From Dyella acidiphila (GTDB taxonomy: Bacteria; Pseudomonadota; Gammaproteobacteria; Xanthomonadales; Rhodanobacteraceae), in assembly GCF_014863405.1 (NCBI RefSeq), contig NZ_JACZZA010000007.1, forward strand, positions 173,349-237,348: a DNA stretch of 64,000 nt, read 5' to 3'. The notes beneath the pieces were generated by a model. It worked only from the letters and a program-made list of their open reading frames with translations. It was not told the origin of the DNA and searched no databases. This document shows positions 55,389 through 63,867 of the stretch, in pieces (the first letter of the stretch is position 1; each line of letters opens with the position of its first letter). The translations under genes were made by a program, and so were the position numbers.

Positions 55389-55474
55389 GCCGGTGTGGCG
55401 GAATGGTAGACGCGGTGGACTCAAAATCCACTGGCAGCGATGTCGTGTAGGTTCGAGTCCTATCACCGGTACCA
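55389..55474 (+). tRNA. tRNA-Leu (CAA)
   Basis: 86-nt class II tRNA: acceptor GCCGGTG/CACCGGT (first pair G-U), anticodon stem-loop GTGGACTCAAAATCCAC with anticodon CAA, a variable arm, a T-arm AGGTTCGAGTCCT and an encoded CCA. It reads UUG. A terminator follows. Confidence 0.95.
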
Positions 55475-55516
55475 ACAGCGCGTTTCAAGCCGTAGCAACA
55501 CAATTTTGAAACGTCG

Positions 55517-55546
55517 AAAAGCCCGCGGAAACGCGGGCTTTTTCGT
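55517..55546 (+). terminator. Rho-independent terminator after tRNA-Leu
   Basis: AGCCCGCG GAAA CGCGGGCT followed by TTTT, preceded by an A-run. It is well placed to end the tRNA-Leu transcript. Confidence 0.88.
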
Positions 55547-55893
55547 ATCTGGCGTATCTTGTCGAAGATCGGCAAAGAGCGATCAGGCCAGGGATGCATG
55601 AGGTACTTGCGGGGGTATTCGCTCCAATCGGGCTGCGCAAGAAATCCCCCTCCGCCCAGACAAGGCCGACATATCCCCCCAATTGGATTTCCACGCATGG
55701 CGAGCTGCCCAACTCGCTATCTCGATCAGGTAAAGAACTTTCGTCCCTGGCATTTGTTGGCGTTGGTTTGCTTGCCTTGGGCGATCCATGCAACTGCAAC
55801 CGGCGCCTCAGCGAATCGAGGGCGTTGAATCACGTTCGAACGCAGCCAAGGCCGAGCGTCAGCACTTCGCAGAACGTTGCCCGGCTGACCTGC
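55547..55893. other. Intergenic stretch without a supported gene
   Basis: The 347 bases between the tRNA terminator and the DUF2513-like pair hold only short overlapping ORFs on both strands, none with recognisable features. Base composition is less GC-rich than in the coding regions. No repeat from the other families is seen here. Confidence 0.5.
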
Positions 55894-56196
55894 TTACTCC
55901 AGATCGGCTTGATCGGCCGCGCCGCCGAACGGCAACTGCGTCTGCATCAGCACCTGGTAGATGCGCCGTCCCCTGTCGGTCAGCCCGACCACTTGATAAT
56001 CGATCGTGCGATAGCCGCTGGCATCCACGACAAGCTCGGCATCGATCAGCGCATGCTGATGCAGAATGCCAAACCCGCGCAGCACCTGCTCGCAGCTATA
56101 CGCACTGGCTGGATCGTATTCGGTGGCGATCATGGGCGAGCACGTCGATACCGCATGCAGCAAGTCGAAGATCAGCGAGATATCAGCGAACGACAC
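55894..56196 (-). CDS. Small DUF2513-like putative winged-helix protein, copy 2
   Basis: About 100 residues starting (GTG) VSFADISLIFDLLHAVSTCS. A helix-rich N-terminal part is followed by VLRGFGILHQHALIDAELVV and GYRTIDYQVVGLTDRGRRIY, a pattern seen in DUF2513 proteins (helix, loop, then GLT..G). GGAGG lies seven bases before the GTG; an upstream ATG would give a 91-base overlap and is less likely. It is a diverged paralogue of the upstream gene and overlaps it by 14 bases. Possible DNA-binding or phage/plasmid-related role is inference. Confidence 0.6.
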   Translation of the reverse strand: MSFADISLIFDLLHAVSTCSPMIATEYDPASAYSCEQVLRGFGILHQHALIDAELVVDASGYRTIDYQVVGLTDRGRRIYQVLMQTQLPFGGAADQADLE

Positions 56197-56563
56197 GGAT
56201 CTTCCCTCCGTCGTTGCACCCAAGCCCGCGCGATGGAAATGCAGGCGCAGCAGCCGGTTCAGACGCGTTTTCACGCAGGGAGCGAAACTCCGGCGACATC
56301 AGCAACGTCTCGCGCAGCAGGCGGTGCATGCTGCGTCCGTAGTCGCTGGCGCCGTGATCGAGGGAGATAACGCTGTCCTGATCCACGGCGAAATTCACTA
56401 CCGGCGATTCGATCAGGCATTCCCGCCACAGCATGCACAGGCACGACAATATGTCGGATCGGCCATATCCGCCCTCTTTTGCGTAATGGGCCACGTCGAG
56501 CCGGCCCCGTGCAATCGCAGTGCCTAAAAGATCGTAGACAAGAAAAATATCCGCACAGGGCAT
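56183..56563 (-). CDS. Small DUF2513-like putative winged-helix protein, copy 1
   Basis: A 126-residue protein starting MPCADIFLVYDLLGTAIARG. It aligns end to end with copy 2: ADIFLVYDLL against ADISLIFDLL, CLIESPVVNF against ALIDAELVVD, and YGRSMHRLLRETLL against RGRRIYQVLMQTQL. GAGG lies eight bases before the ATG at 56563. The C-terminus has an extra Arg/Gly-rich tail. The two genes form a likely operon with no other recognised member. Confidence 0.6.
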   Translation of the reverse strand: MPCADIFLVYDLLGTAIARGRLDVAHYAKEGGYGRSDILSCLCMLWRECLIESPVVNFAVDQDSVISLDHGASDYGRSMHRLLRETLLMSPEFRSLRENASEPAAAPAFPSRGLGCNDGGKIRVVR

Positions 56564-56776
56564 AACGGCCACCTCGAAGAGAGGTCGTTAGCGTAGGAAT
56601 GCATGATTCTTCCACCAACCGGAAATTTCTCATCTTTCCGCCGAAATTAAGCCCAAAGCCAAACACCGACAAAAACCTGGATTTTTCCGGCTGGCTCCGT
56701 CGTTCCCGACCGATGAAATGGCATGGCTCACAGCAACTGCTCGCGCAGCCAATCAAACCATGCATGGAGATTTCCA

Positions 56777-57196
56777 ATGAAATACCTTCAAACAACGGCA
56801 CTGGGCCTGTCACTTGCGCTGGCAGGCGCATCTGCCTTCGCGGCGGAACCCCGTTCGATCAGCGTACATGTGCTCGACCAGGTGCATGGCGAGCCTGCGC
56901 CATCCGTTGGGGTTACGCTGGAAGAACAGGCGTCGGACCATGAAACATGGTCGCTGCTGTCGCAACAGACGACCAATGCACAGGGGCGCGTTGGCAACCT
57001 GCTTCCCGCCAAGCAAGCGCTGCACAAGGGTATCTATCGAGTCACCTTCGCCACCGGCGACTGGTTCACGGCACACACGCAGTCAAGCTTTTTCCCATCG
57101 GTAACGGTGACTTTTCGCGTCGACGACCCTGCCCAGGGATATCACATCCCTCTGCTGCTGAGTCCATATGGGTATTCCACCTATCGGGGAAATTGA
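56777..57196 (+). CDS. Exported transthyretin-like 5-hydroxyisourate hydrolase
   Basis: Transthyretin-fold enzyme of 139 residues that hydrolyses 5-hydroxyisourate in urate breakdown. It has a clear signal peptide (MKYLQTTALGLSLALAGASA, cut near AFAA-EP), placing it in the periplasm. SVHVLDQVHGEPA (His), NAQGRVGN (Arg) and YHIPLLLSPYGYSTYRGN (His) carry the active-site residues. The last motif is YRGN rather than the usual YRGS. GGAG precedes the ATG. No uricase or decarboxylase gene is nearby. Confidence 0.87.
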   Translation: MKYLQTTALGLSLALAGASAFAAEPRSISVHVLDQVHGEPAPSVGVTLEEQASDHETWSLLSQQTTNAQGRVGNLLPAKQALHKGIYRVTFATGDWFTAHTQSSFFPSVTVTFRVDDPAQGYHIPLLLSPYGYSTYRGN

Positions 57197-57581
57197 CGCG
57201 CAGCGTGCGCCGGTGTTGAAGCTTGGCACCGGCGCAAAAAAGATCCCCTCCATCGGTCATCCATCAATAAAGGAACGTCAGTTCAGGGGTAAAGCTGACG
57301 TACTGAGGGATGAATCATCCATTGCCGATGGAGAGGAAAACGGGGAATTGCTGAGTGCAGAAACAGTAACCACGTAATGAAGAACATGTTAGGAAACACC
57401 GCACCGCCTCCCTACCAGAAATTTCCAGGCCTTCAAAAGTTGGTTTTCGTCCTATTACACAGTCGCCGTTGGTGCACGAGATAGTCGATCGAAACCATCG
57501 CTTTTACTTGGCGCCGGTGCCGCAGCCGCAAACCCACACGGCAGATTTTTTCCCATCGATCCGCACGCCATTTCTGCAAAC
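57197..57581. other. Intergenic stretch without a supported gene
   Basis: The 385 bases between the HIU hydrolase gene and the tpsA terminator show no convincing ORF, tRNA or repeat. A-rich patches near 57235 and 57370-57390 are the only composition feature. Confidence 0.5.
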
Positions 57582-57613
57582 AAAAAAACGGCCGGAGCCT
57601 GAGCTCCGGCCGT
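57582..57613 (-). terminator. Rho-independent terminator of the tps operon
   Basis: On minus, ACGGCCGGAGC, a four-base loop, GCTCCGGCCGT, then a run of seven T. It lies about 46 bases after the tpsA stop. Confidence 0.9.
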
Positions 57614-57658
57614 TCTGCTACAGCTGCCGATCCAGGTAAAACCAGACCGGCCTGCGGC

Positions 57659-60600
57659 TTACCACATCGACCAACGCTGCGGACGGAAATAACCCGGCGC
57701 AGACGGACGAGACTGCTGGGCCATCGGCGGCGGCAGTGTCGGTGCCGGGAAGTTCATCGCGGGGAACGAGAACACCGGCTGCGGCTGGAAGTAGCTCGGC
57801 ATCGCCGGAGCGAAACCGAACGCCGGGAAGCCGCCCGACTGATGCATCGGCACGTTGAACACCGGACCGAACGCGGGTCCGCCAAACGCCGGCAAGCCGA
57901 ACACCGGCGGCAGGGACGGCGGCGGCACGTACGCCGGCGGCGGTGGCGGCGGCGTGGCTACCGGACGACCCGCATCCGCGGAGACATAGCCGCCGGAACC
58001 TGCCGGTACGACCGTGACGCCATTGATGACGATCGAACCCGGGCGATGCGCCGGAACGTACTGCGCGTCGCCCTGATGCACCACGCCGACCGAACCGATC
58101 GCGCCGAGCAAACCATCCAGGAACGACGACAGATGATCCTGCCCGGCATCTGCCGTACCGACATCGACCGGCCTGGTTACCTGGCCGCCGCTGGCGACGT
58201 TTGTACCCTGCGCGATCTGGCCGCCGGTGGCCGAAATACCCGGCCATCCCGGCACCTGCGTCGGATCCACCGTGATATTGCCGGCGGCGTCGATCACATA
58301 GCCCGGACCCGTCACGCTTCCATCGGCATGCACGATGCCATCGTGGTCGCTCGACACATTCGTGCCGGTGCTGATCGAACCGCCCGCGCCAACGATGTTG
58401 TTGCCCGAATCGACGATGCTGCCGCTACCGACCGTGTTGCCGCCGGAATAGATGGAACCGCCATCGGCGACGTTGTCGCCGATGTCGACCGTGCCGCCCG
58501 CCGCAACCTGGTTGCCGTCCGACGACACCGTGCCGCCGTTGCTCACCTGGTTGTTGCCTTCGCTCACCGTGCCGCCGGTAGCCACGTGCTGGCTGCCCGC
58601 GCCGGTGATCTGCTGGCCACCGGTGGTGATGTCTTCGCCGTGCGAGGTCTGGCCGCCGGTGGTCAGGCTGCCGCCGTTGACGGTGTTGCCACCCGTGCTC
58701 ACCGTGCCGCCATTGCTGGCAATGTTGCCGCCCGTGTTGACCGTGCCACCCGTGACATGGTTGCCGCCGGTGTTGATCGTGCTGCCGGTACCCACCGTGT
58801 TGCCACCAGTATCGATCGTGCCGCCATTGGCCACGTTGTTGTCCGAGCTCACCGAGCCGCCCGCGGCAACCTGGTTGTCGCCGTCGTGCACCGTGCCGCC
58901 GTTGCTCACCTGGTTATTGCCCTGGCCCGACGCACCATCGGTCGGCGGAACCGGCTTGCCGGCGATGGTCACGTTGTCGCCGATGGCCACGTTGCCGTTG
59001 CCATTGCCGATCACCACGTTGTCGCCAGGCTTGCCGATCACCACGTTGCCCGAGTTGGACGGCGGGGTCGTACCGGTCACCTGCTGGCCGCCGGTGGTGA
59101 TGTCTTCGCCATGCGAAGTCTGGCCACCCGTGTTCAGGCTGCCACCGTTGACGGTGTTGCCGCCGGTGTTGACGCTGCCGCCATTGCTCGCGACATTGCC
59201 GCCCGTGTTGACCGTGCCACCCGTGACATGGTTGCCGCCGGTGTTGATCGTGCTGCCGGTACCAACCGTGTTGCCACCAGTATCGATCGTGCCGCCATTG
59301 GCCACGTTGTTGCCCGAGCTCACCGTGCCGCCCGCAGCAACCTGGTTGTCGCCGTCGTGCACCGTGCCGCCGTTGCTCACCTGGTTGTTGCCTTCGTTGA
59401 CCGTGCCGCCGGCAGCCACTGGCTGGCTGTCGGTGCCGGTCACCTGCTGGCCGCCGGTGGTGATGTCTTCGCCATGCGAAGTCTGACCACCGGTATTCAG
59501 GCTGCCGCCGTTGACGGTATTGCCGCCGGTGTTGACGTTGCCGCCGTTGCTGGCGACGTTGCCACCGGTGTTCACCGTACCGTCCGTGACGTGGTTGCCG
59601 CCGGTATTGATGGTGCTGCCGGTGGCTTGGTTGCCACCCGTGTTGATCACATTGCCGGTACCCGGCTTGGCCTCATTGGCAGGCGGCTGCGGGAACCACG
59701 ATGCCCAGTCACCGTCCCAATCGCCACCCACATCGTTGTTGCCATCGTCGATCTGGCTGTTTGAACCGATGGTGTTGCCGTTGTCGTCGTGCAGCAGGCC
59801 GCCGTCGCTGGTGTTGAGCTCGCCCACCACCTTGGAGTCAAAGCCGTTTGCATACAGCTTGCCGCCCGCACTCACGGTGCCGTTGCTGACGAACTTGGCC
59901 GATTCGGCGCCGGCCGCGGCCGTGGCGGTGATGTCGCCCTGGGCCGTGCTCAGCGCACCGTCGCTGATCACGCTGCTGGCCGTCAGGTTCATGTCCTGCT
60001 GGGCCTTCAGCGTACCGGTGCTGGTGACGCTCACGGCGCCGGCATTGGTCACATTCAGCGAGCCAGACTGTGCCTGCACCGTACCGGACACATTCACGCC
60101 CACGCCCTTTTCGGTACCGACCAGCTCAATCGCATTGGCGTACATGCCGCCGAGCTGGGACACGTCCAGCGCCACCTTCGGCGCGGCGTCGGTGGCCGTA
60201 GCCGCCGTCACCTTGCCGTCGGCGTACTGCACGCTGTTGGGGCCGGTCACCACGCGCAGCTGCTTGGCGTTCAACTGCGCATTCAAGGTGACGCTGCGCG
60301 CCAGCAGATCGGCCTTGTCGGCACCGGTAGCGTCCAGGCCCTTGCCGATGACGCTGATATTGCCACCGGCCACCTTGATCGCCGCCACGCTGCCATCCGC
60401 ACCCAGTTGCGGGGCACCGGTGGTCAGGGTTACGCGCGAAGCGTTGATAAAGCTGGCGCCATTGGCACTGATGCCGTTGGGGTTGGCCATGATCAACGCG
60501 GCCCGCTGCCCGGCGATTTCCGTAGCACCATTCAGCACGGTGCCGGTCTTGCCGGTGACCTCGGTGATGATCACCTTGGCCGCACCGCCGGCGAGGTTCG

Positions 60601-60883
60601 CATTGCCGGCAATCTGCCCGGCCAGCTGCGAGTTCGCACCGTTGACGCTGTTGTTGAGCACCACACCTTGCGTATCGACATTGAACGTGTCGAAACGGTT
60701 GTGGGACACGCCCGCACTATTGGGCGCAACGATATTGACCACCGGCGCGCTGCCGCCGCCCTGCGTTACCGCAGGACCGCCAGCTCCCGGCACGATCGCC
60801 GCGAAAGCACTGGCCGGCAGGGCCAGGGCCAACGCTGCATACAGCTCGCGCCGGTACATGGGCTTGTTGCTTGAGTTCGACAT
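57659..60883 (-). CDS. Two-partner secretion exoprotein (TpsA) with Gly/Thr/Asn repeats
   Basis: A 1074-residue exoprotein. Residues 1-30 are a signal peptide. Residues about 30-270 form a TPS domain (FDTFNVDTQGVVLNNS, MANPNGISANGASFINASRV), recognised by the TpsB transporter encoded upstream. Residues about 410-850 are made of 12-13-residue repeats, each built of two GG-x-hydrophobic-x-T/S hexads such as GGTVNTGGNVAS, arranged in about 120-residue blocks. About 975-1074 is Pro/Phe-rich. No FHA-2 repeats, VENN motif or toxin domain was seen. A beta-solenoid adhesin or surface protein is the best inference. GAGG lies eight bases before the ATG. Confidence 0.85.
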   Translation of the reverse strand: MSNSSNKPMYRRELYAALALALPASAFAAIVPGAGGPAVTQGGGSAPVVNIVAPNSAGVSHNRFDTFNVDTQGVVLNNSVNGANSQLAGQIAGNANLAGGAAKVIITEVTGKTGTVLNGATEIAGQRAALIMANPNGISANGASFINASRVTLTTGAPQLGADGSVAAIKVAGGNISVIGKGLDATGADKADLLARSVTLNAQLNAKQLRVVTGPNSVQYADGKVTAATATDAAPKVALDVSQLGGMYANAIELVGTEKGVGVNVSGTVQAQSGSLNVTNAGAVSVTSTGTLKAQQDMNLTASSVISDGALSTAQGDITATAAAGAESAKFVSNGTVSAGGKLYANGFDSKVVGELNTSDGGLLHDDNGNTIGSNSQIDDGNNDVGGDWDGDWASWFPQPPANEAKPGTGNVINTGGNQATGSTINTGGNHVTDGTVNTGGNVASNGGNVNTGGNTVNGGSLNTGGQTSHGEDITTGGQQVTGTDSQPVAAGGTVNEGNNQVSNGGTVHDGDNQVAAGGTVSSGNNVANGGTIDTGGNTVGTGSTINTGGNHVTGGTVNTGGNVASNGGSVNTGGNTVNGGSLNTGGQTSHGEDITTGGQQVTGTTPPSNSGNVVIGKPGDNVVIGNGNGNVAIGDNVTIAGKPVPPTDGASGQGNNQVSNGGTVHDGDNQVAAGGSVSSDNNVANGGTIDTGGNTVGTGSTINTGGNHVTGGTVNTGGNIASNGGTVSTGGNTVNGGSLTTGGQTSHGEDITTGGQQITGAGSQHVATGGTVSEGNNQVSNGGTVSSDGNQVAAGGTVDIGDNVADGGSIYSGGNTVGSGSIVDSGNNIVGAGGSISTGTNVSSDHDGIVHADGSVTGPGYVIDAAGNITVDPTQVPGWPGISATGGQIAQGTNVASGGQVTRPVDVGTADAGQDHLSSFLDGLLGAIGSVGVVHQGDAQYVPAHRPGSIVINGVTVVPAGSGGYVSADAGRPVATPPPPPPAYVPPPSLPPVFGLPAFGGPAFGPVFNVPMHQSGGFPAFGFAPAMPSYFQPQPVFSFPAMNFPAPTLPPPMAQQSRPSAPGYFRPQRWSMW
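58370..59650 (-). repeat. Coding tandem repeats of tpsA, about 120-residue blocks
   Basis: The marker GGTGGTGATGTCTTCGCC (plus strand) recurs at about 58619, 59093 and 59453: spacings of about 474 and 360 bases. The unit is thus about 360 bases; the first interval is longer because it carries an extra 114 bases encoding NVVIGKPGDNVVIGNGNGNV. Blocks are nearly identical, which suggests recent duplication or unequal exchange. Confidence 0.85.
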
Positions 60884-60982
60884 ATAAGTATTGCCTCACT
60901 ATGGATATCCCCCTGGGACCGGCAGCCCTCCATGGCCAGCCGGCATACGGGACCGGCCAGGGCGGCCGGCAAAAAAGAGGAC

Positions 60983-62689
60983 TTAGAAGCGCGCCACCAT
61001 CTGCAGCGACACATTGAAGCCGCCGTTGGGAACCGCCTTTGGCTTGTTCAGCGCCTGCCCGACCGAAAGGTCGTAGCTCAGCCGCGCCACGCTGCCGCGC
61101 AGACCCAGGCTTACGCTGCTGAAATGCTGGCTGCCGCCCGGGCGCAGAGACGGCCCGCTGAGCTTGGCCGCATCCACGCCCACATACGGATTGCCCAGCT
61201 TGCCGCCGCTGTTCCACACAATGTTGTTATGCGATACCCAGCCGTTCTCGGCGGTAAAGACATAGCGGCCATCGAAGCCGCGCACGGCGTAGCGGCTGTT
61301 TACCGAAAGGTATTCGGTCCACGGCAGCGGCGTAAAAGCATGCTGGCCGTAGAGATTGCCTTCGTAGCTGAAACCTTGCTTGCCGATGGCAAAGGGCACG
61401 TTGACATCGACGTTGGCCGTGCCGACACGGTAGCTGCCGTTCCAGTGGCTGCTGCCTGCCACATACCCCGGCACACTGGAAAGCCCGGGCATGCTGCCGC
61501 GCACGCCCACCGTGCCGTGCAGCGTGGACTGCCCCACGTAGTGCAGGTAGTCGTAGCTGGCGCCGAAGCCTGTGATATCGCGCTGCTGCACGCCCAGGCG
61601 CTCGTTGCCGAGAAAATTGGAATCCTTGCGGCGATTGAGCTGCAGCTTCACCGTGCTGCGGCTGCGCTGCGTACGATGCAGCACCCGGTCCGCCCCCACC
61701 TGCGCCATCGTCGTATAGCCGGTATAGGCGATATGGCCGCCGCCCACCAGATCGAAGGTCTGCTTGAAATAGGAGCTGTTGGCGTTGAGCGAAAAATTCC
61801 AATAGCCCACCGGCAGCGACCAGCTGGTACCCACAGCGCGCGAGGCCTGGCGTGCGTTGCCGATATTCATATTGTTGCTGTAGGTGAGCAACAGCAGATC
61901 GTCGCGTTGCAAGGGCGAATCCAGCACCGCAATAACGCCCAGCTGATTCTGGCCAGTGGCATCCAGCCCGCTGTTGTCCGCCGTGAACAACACATGCCAG
62001 GGACTCTTGCCGCGCTGACGATCCAGGGTGATGTCGCTGGTGCCGGGTTCGTCGCCGGGCGTCAGCGTGAACTTGGCGGTAGCCTGCCCCGGCACGCGGC
62101 GGATATTCTCCAGCGCCTGGTCCAGATCGCGCACATTCAACACATCGCCTTCGCGTACCGGCAGCGCATTGCGCGCACGCAGGGCCTCGCCAGTCGCCTT
62201 GTCGATAAATTTGCCGATGCGACCCGGAATCACCTGGATCGTCAGCATGCCATCGGCCAGGCTCTGCTGCGGAATGATCGCCATGCTGGTGACATAGCCG
62301 CGCTGGATCAGTTGTCCGGTCAAATAGCGCTGCAGCGCCTGCAAGCCCTCATGTCCCAGGCACATGCCGCGCAGCGATACCGTGCCCGGCAACCAAAGAA
62401 ACGGCTCGCTGCCGGTCCAGCGCACATCGTTTACGGCAAAGCACGATGTTTCCGCTGGCGGCTGGAAGGCGCCTTCTTTCTGCTTGCGGCTGCGCTTGAG
62501 CATATGCTGCTTGTCGGCCACCGCATCCTGCACACGCTCCAGCTCGCGGCTCAGGCGCCGCTGCGCCTCCTGTCCTTCCTGTCCCGGCTGCGCCGTTTGC
62601 GCATGCGCCGTACCCGCCTGCGCCAAGCCATAGGCCACTGCCAGCGCCAGGCCTGCATAGCGGGGAGCGGCAAGACGTTGCACACCCAT
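60983..62689 (-). CDS. ShlB/FhaC/HecB-family TpsB outer-membrane transporter
   Basis: Omp85-related barrel of 568 residues that exports TpsA. A signal peptide (about 1-29, ends AQAGTAHA) is followed by a coiled segment, POTRA domains (around VNDVRWTGSEPF and LADGMLTIQVIPGRIGKFID) and a barrel with AVRGFDGRYVFTAENGW, the L6 (V/I)RGF motif. The C-terminus ends in Phe. The ATG at 62689 is preferred over a TTG at 62740. tpsA follows after 99 bases on the same strand. Confidence 0.9.
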   Translation of the reverse strand: MGVQRLAAPRYAGLALAVAYGLAQAGTAHAQTAQPGQEGQEAQRRLSRELERVQDAVADKQHMLKRSRKQKEGAFQPPAETSCFAVNDVRWTGSEPFLWLPGTVSLRGMCLGHEGLQALQRYLTGQLIQRGYVTSMAIIPQQSLADGMLTIQVIPGRIGKFIDKATGEALRARNALPVREGDVLNVRDLDQALENIRRVPGQATAKFTLTPGDEPGTSDITLDRQRGKSPWHVLFTADNSGLDATGQNQLGVIAVLDSPLQRDDLLLLTYSNNMNIGNARQASRAVGTSWSLPVGYWNFSLNANSSYFKQTFDLVGGGHIAYTGYTTMAQVGADRVLHRTQRSRSTVKLQLNRRKDSNFLGNERLGVQQRDITGFGASYDYLHYVGQSTLHGTVGVRGSMPGLSSVPGYVAGSSHWNGSYRVGTANVDVNVPFAIGKQGFSYEGNLYGQHAFTPLPWTEYLSVNSRYAVRGFDGRYVFTAENGWVSHNNIVWNSGGKLGNPYVGVDAAKLSGPSLRPGGSQHFSSVSLGLRGSVARLSYDLSVGQALNKPKAVPNGGFNVSLQMVARF

Positions 62690-62740
62690 GCGCAAAGACC
62701 TTGCGCGAAGATCAATCCTGCTCGAAGACACGCCCTTCAA

Positions 62741-63252
62741 TCCTGAATACGTCTTTTAAGAAGTACGCAGTTTGCAAGAACGCCAGCTGGCGGTACTCCA
62801 GGATTTTTCCAAAAGTATTCTGTCAGCGCATGCTTCAGACGGCGCTGAAAATTAGGAAAAATACGCGCGCATCGTTGCCGTCACTCGTACGCCATCACAC
62901 TTCTCTCGTGAACATCTGCGTGAAACGACGCGAAACAAGAAGACCTTCGAGCACCGTGCTTTTTCGACAACCACATCGAAGCCAGCAAGTCACCGCCGAT
63001 CGTCAAAGCCACCAACCGGTCATTCCGGCGAAGGCCGGAATCCATGGCGAGTGCGAAGCGTGGATTCCGGCCTTCGCCGGAATGGCGTCCAGGAAAAATG
63101 TTCGCTTTCTATCGCGGCCAACTCTGCTGAGTTGCAAGAACCTGAAAAGCTTCCATGGGAAGTTCGCTTTTAACCGGCGGGTTCAGCGCAAACTGGATTT
63201 TCACTTCCCAAAAAGATGCCCTGCTGCCCACACAAGCAAGCCACCCAAACAC
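62741..63252. other. Intergenic stretch upstream of tpsB with one palindromic repeat
   Basis: The 512 bases between tpsB and the next minus-strand gene contain the long palindrome at 63021-63084 and AT-rich sequence just upstream of tpsB, presumably its promoter. No convincing ORF is seen; a plus-strand ORF through here is Pro/His/Arg-rich and unlike a protein family. Confidence 0.5.
63021..63084. repeat. Palindromic repeat (REP/MITE-like) near 63 kb
   Basis: Perfect 24-bp arms CATTCCGGCGAAGGCCGGAA-TCCA at 63021-63044 and its inverse at 63061-63084, with a 16-base loop. It has the same core (GGCGAAGGCC) as the repeat near 53.85 kb. Confidence 0.88.
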
Positions 63253-63702
63253 CTACCGCTTCGGCAACGCCTGCCGTTGCCACACCGGACACAGCCGCTC
63301 ATCCACACCACGTTTCTGCCGCTCAGGCGGCGGCACCGTCGCACACACATCCTCTCCATCAGCAGGCAACACACCAGAGAGAAACACACGCCGCTCCTCC
63401 ACCGCCTGCTCCTTCGGATCCATAAAACGCAACACCGGCCGCCGAGCATCACGACCAGCCGAATCCGCCTCCAGCTCCACCCCATCACCCGACAAACGCC
63501 CCTGCCTCGCCTCAATCGCCTGATAAGCGGAGCTTCCTGCACGCGTCACAGAGTCTTGTGCCCACGCACCAGCTCCAGCCATCCATCCGGCGACGGCGCC
63601 CAAAGCGAAAATCCACAATACGCGACCGATGCGCCAACTTCCCGCCGACAGGCCGGATATGCACAGGCAACGCTTTGCCGCACTTGCTGCACGATAAGCC
63701 AT
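63253..63702 (-). CDS. Unrecognised putative exported protein
   Basis: A 149-residue ORF with a hydrophobic N-terminal segment resembling a signal peptide (VLWIFALGAVAGWMAGAGAW followed by AQ). Behind it, the mature part is Arg/Glu/Val-rich: AYQAIEARQGRLSGDGVELE, VLRFMDPKEQAVEERRVFLS and a C-terminus with two Cys. No family recognised. Third codon positions use more T than neighbouring genes, and the plus strand is C-rich here, suggesting foreign origin. It lies between tpsB and an IS element. Confidence 0.5.
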   Translation of the reverse strand: MAYRAASAAKRCLCISGLSAGSWRIGRVLWIFALGAVAGWMAGAGAWAQDSVTRAGSSAYQAIEARQGRLSGDGVELEADSAGRDARRPVLRFMDPKEQAVEERRVFLSGVLPADGEDVCATVPPPERQKRGVDERLCPVWQRQALPKR

Positions 63703-63867
63703 CCCGCGCCCTCCTCCGTTTCAAGGCCATGGCCGAATACCGATGTATGCGCCGCGTTCGTTCCGGCATCCACCAAGCCACTTCATATAGAAGCGACTGC
63801 CGAACAACGCAAAGTCATCGAAAGGTAAAGCACGTCCTTTCATGCAACAGCTCCGATACCGCTGAGC

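Noticed and set aside
58370..59650. Possible CRISPR-like regular repeats
   Set aside because: The regular units are in-frame coding repeats of tpsA.
57842..59764. 640-codon plus-strand ORF opposite tpsA
   Set aside because: It owes its length to the repeated, GC-rich codons of tpsA; no signal or domain.
62701..63828. 375-codon plus-strand ORF between tpsB and the IS element
   Set aside because: Its Pro/His/Arg-rich reading crosses a palindromic repeat and lies opposite the better minus-strand ORF.
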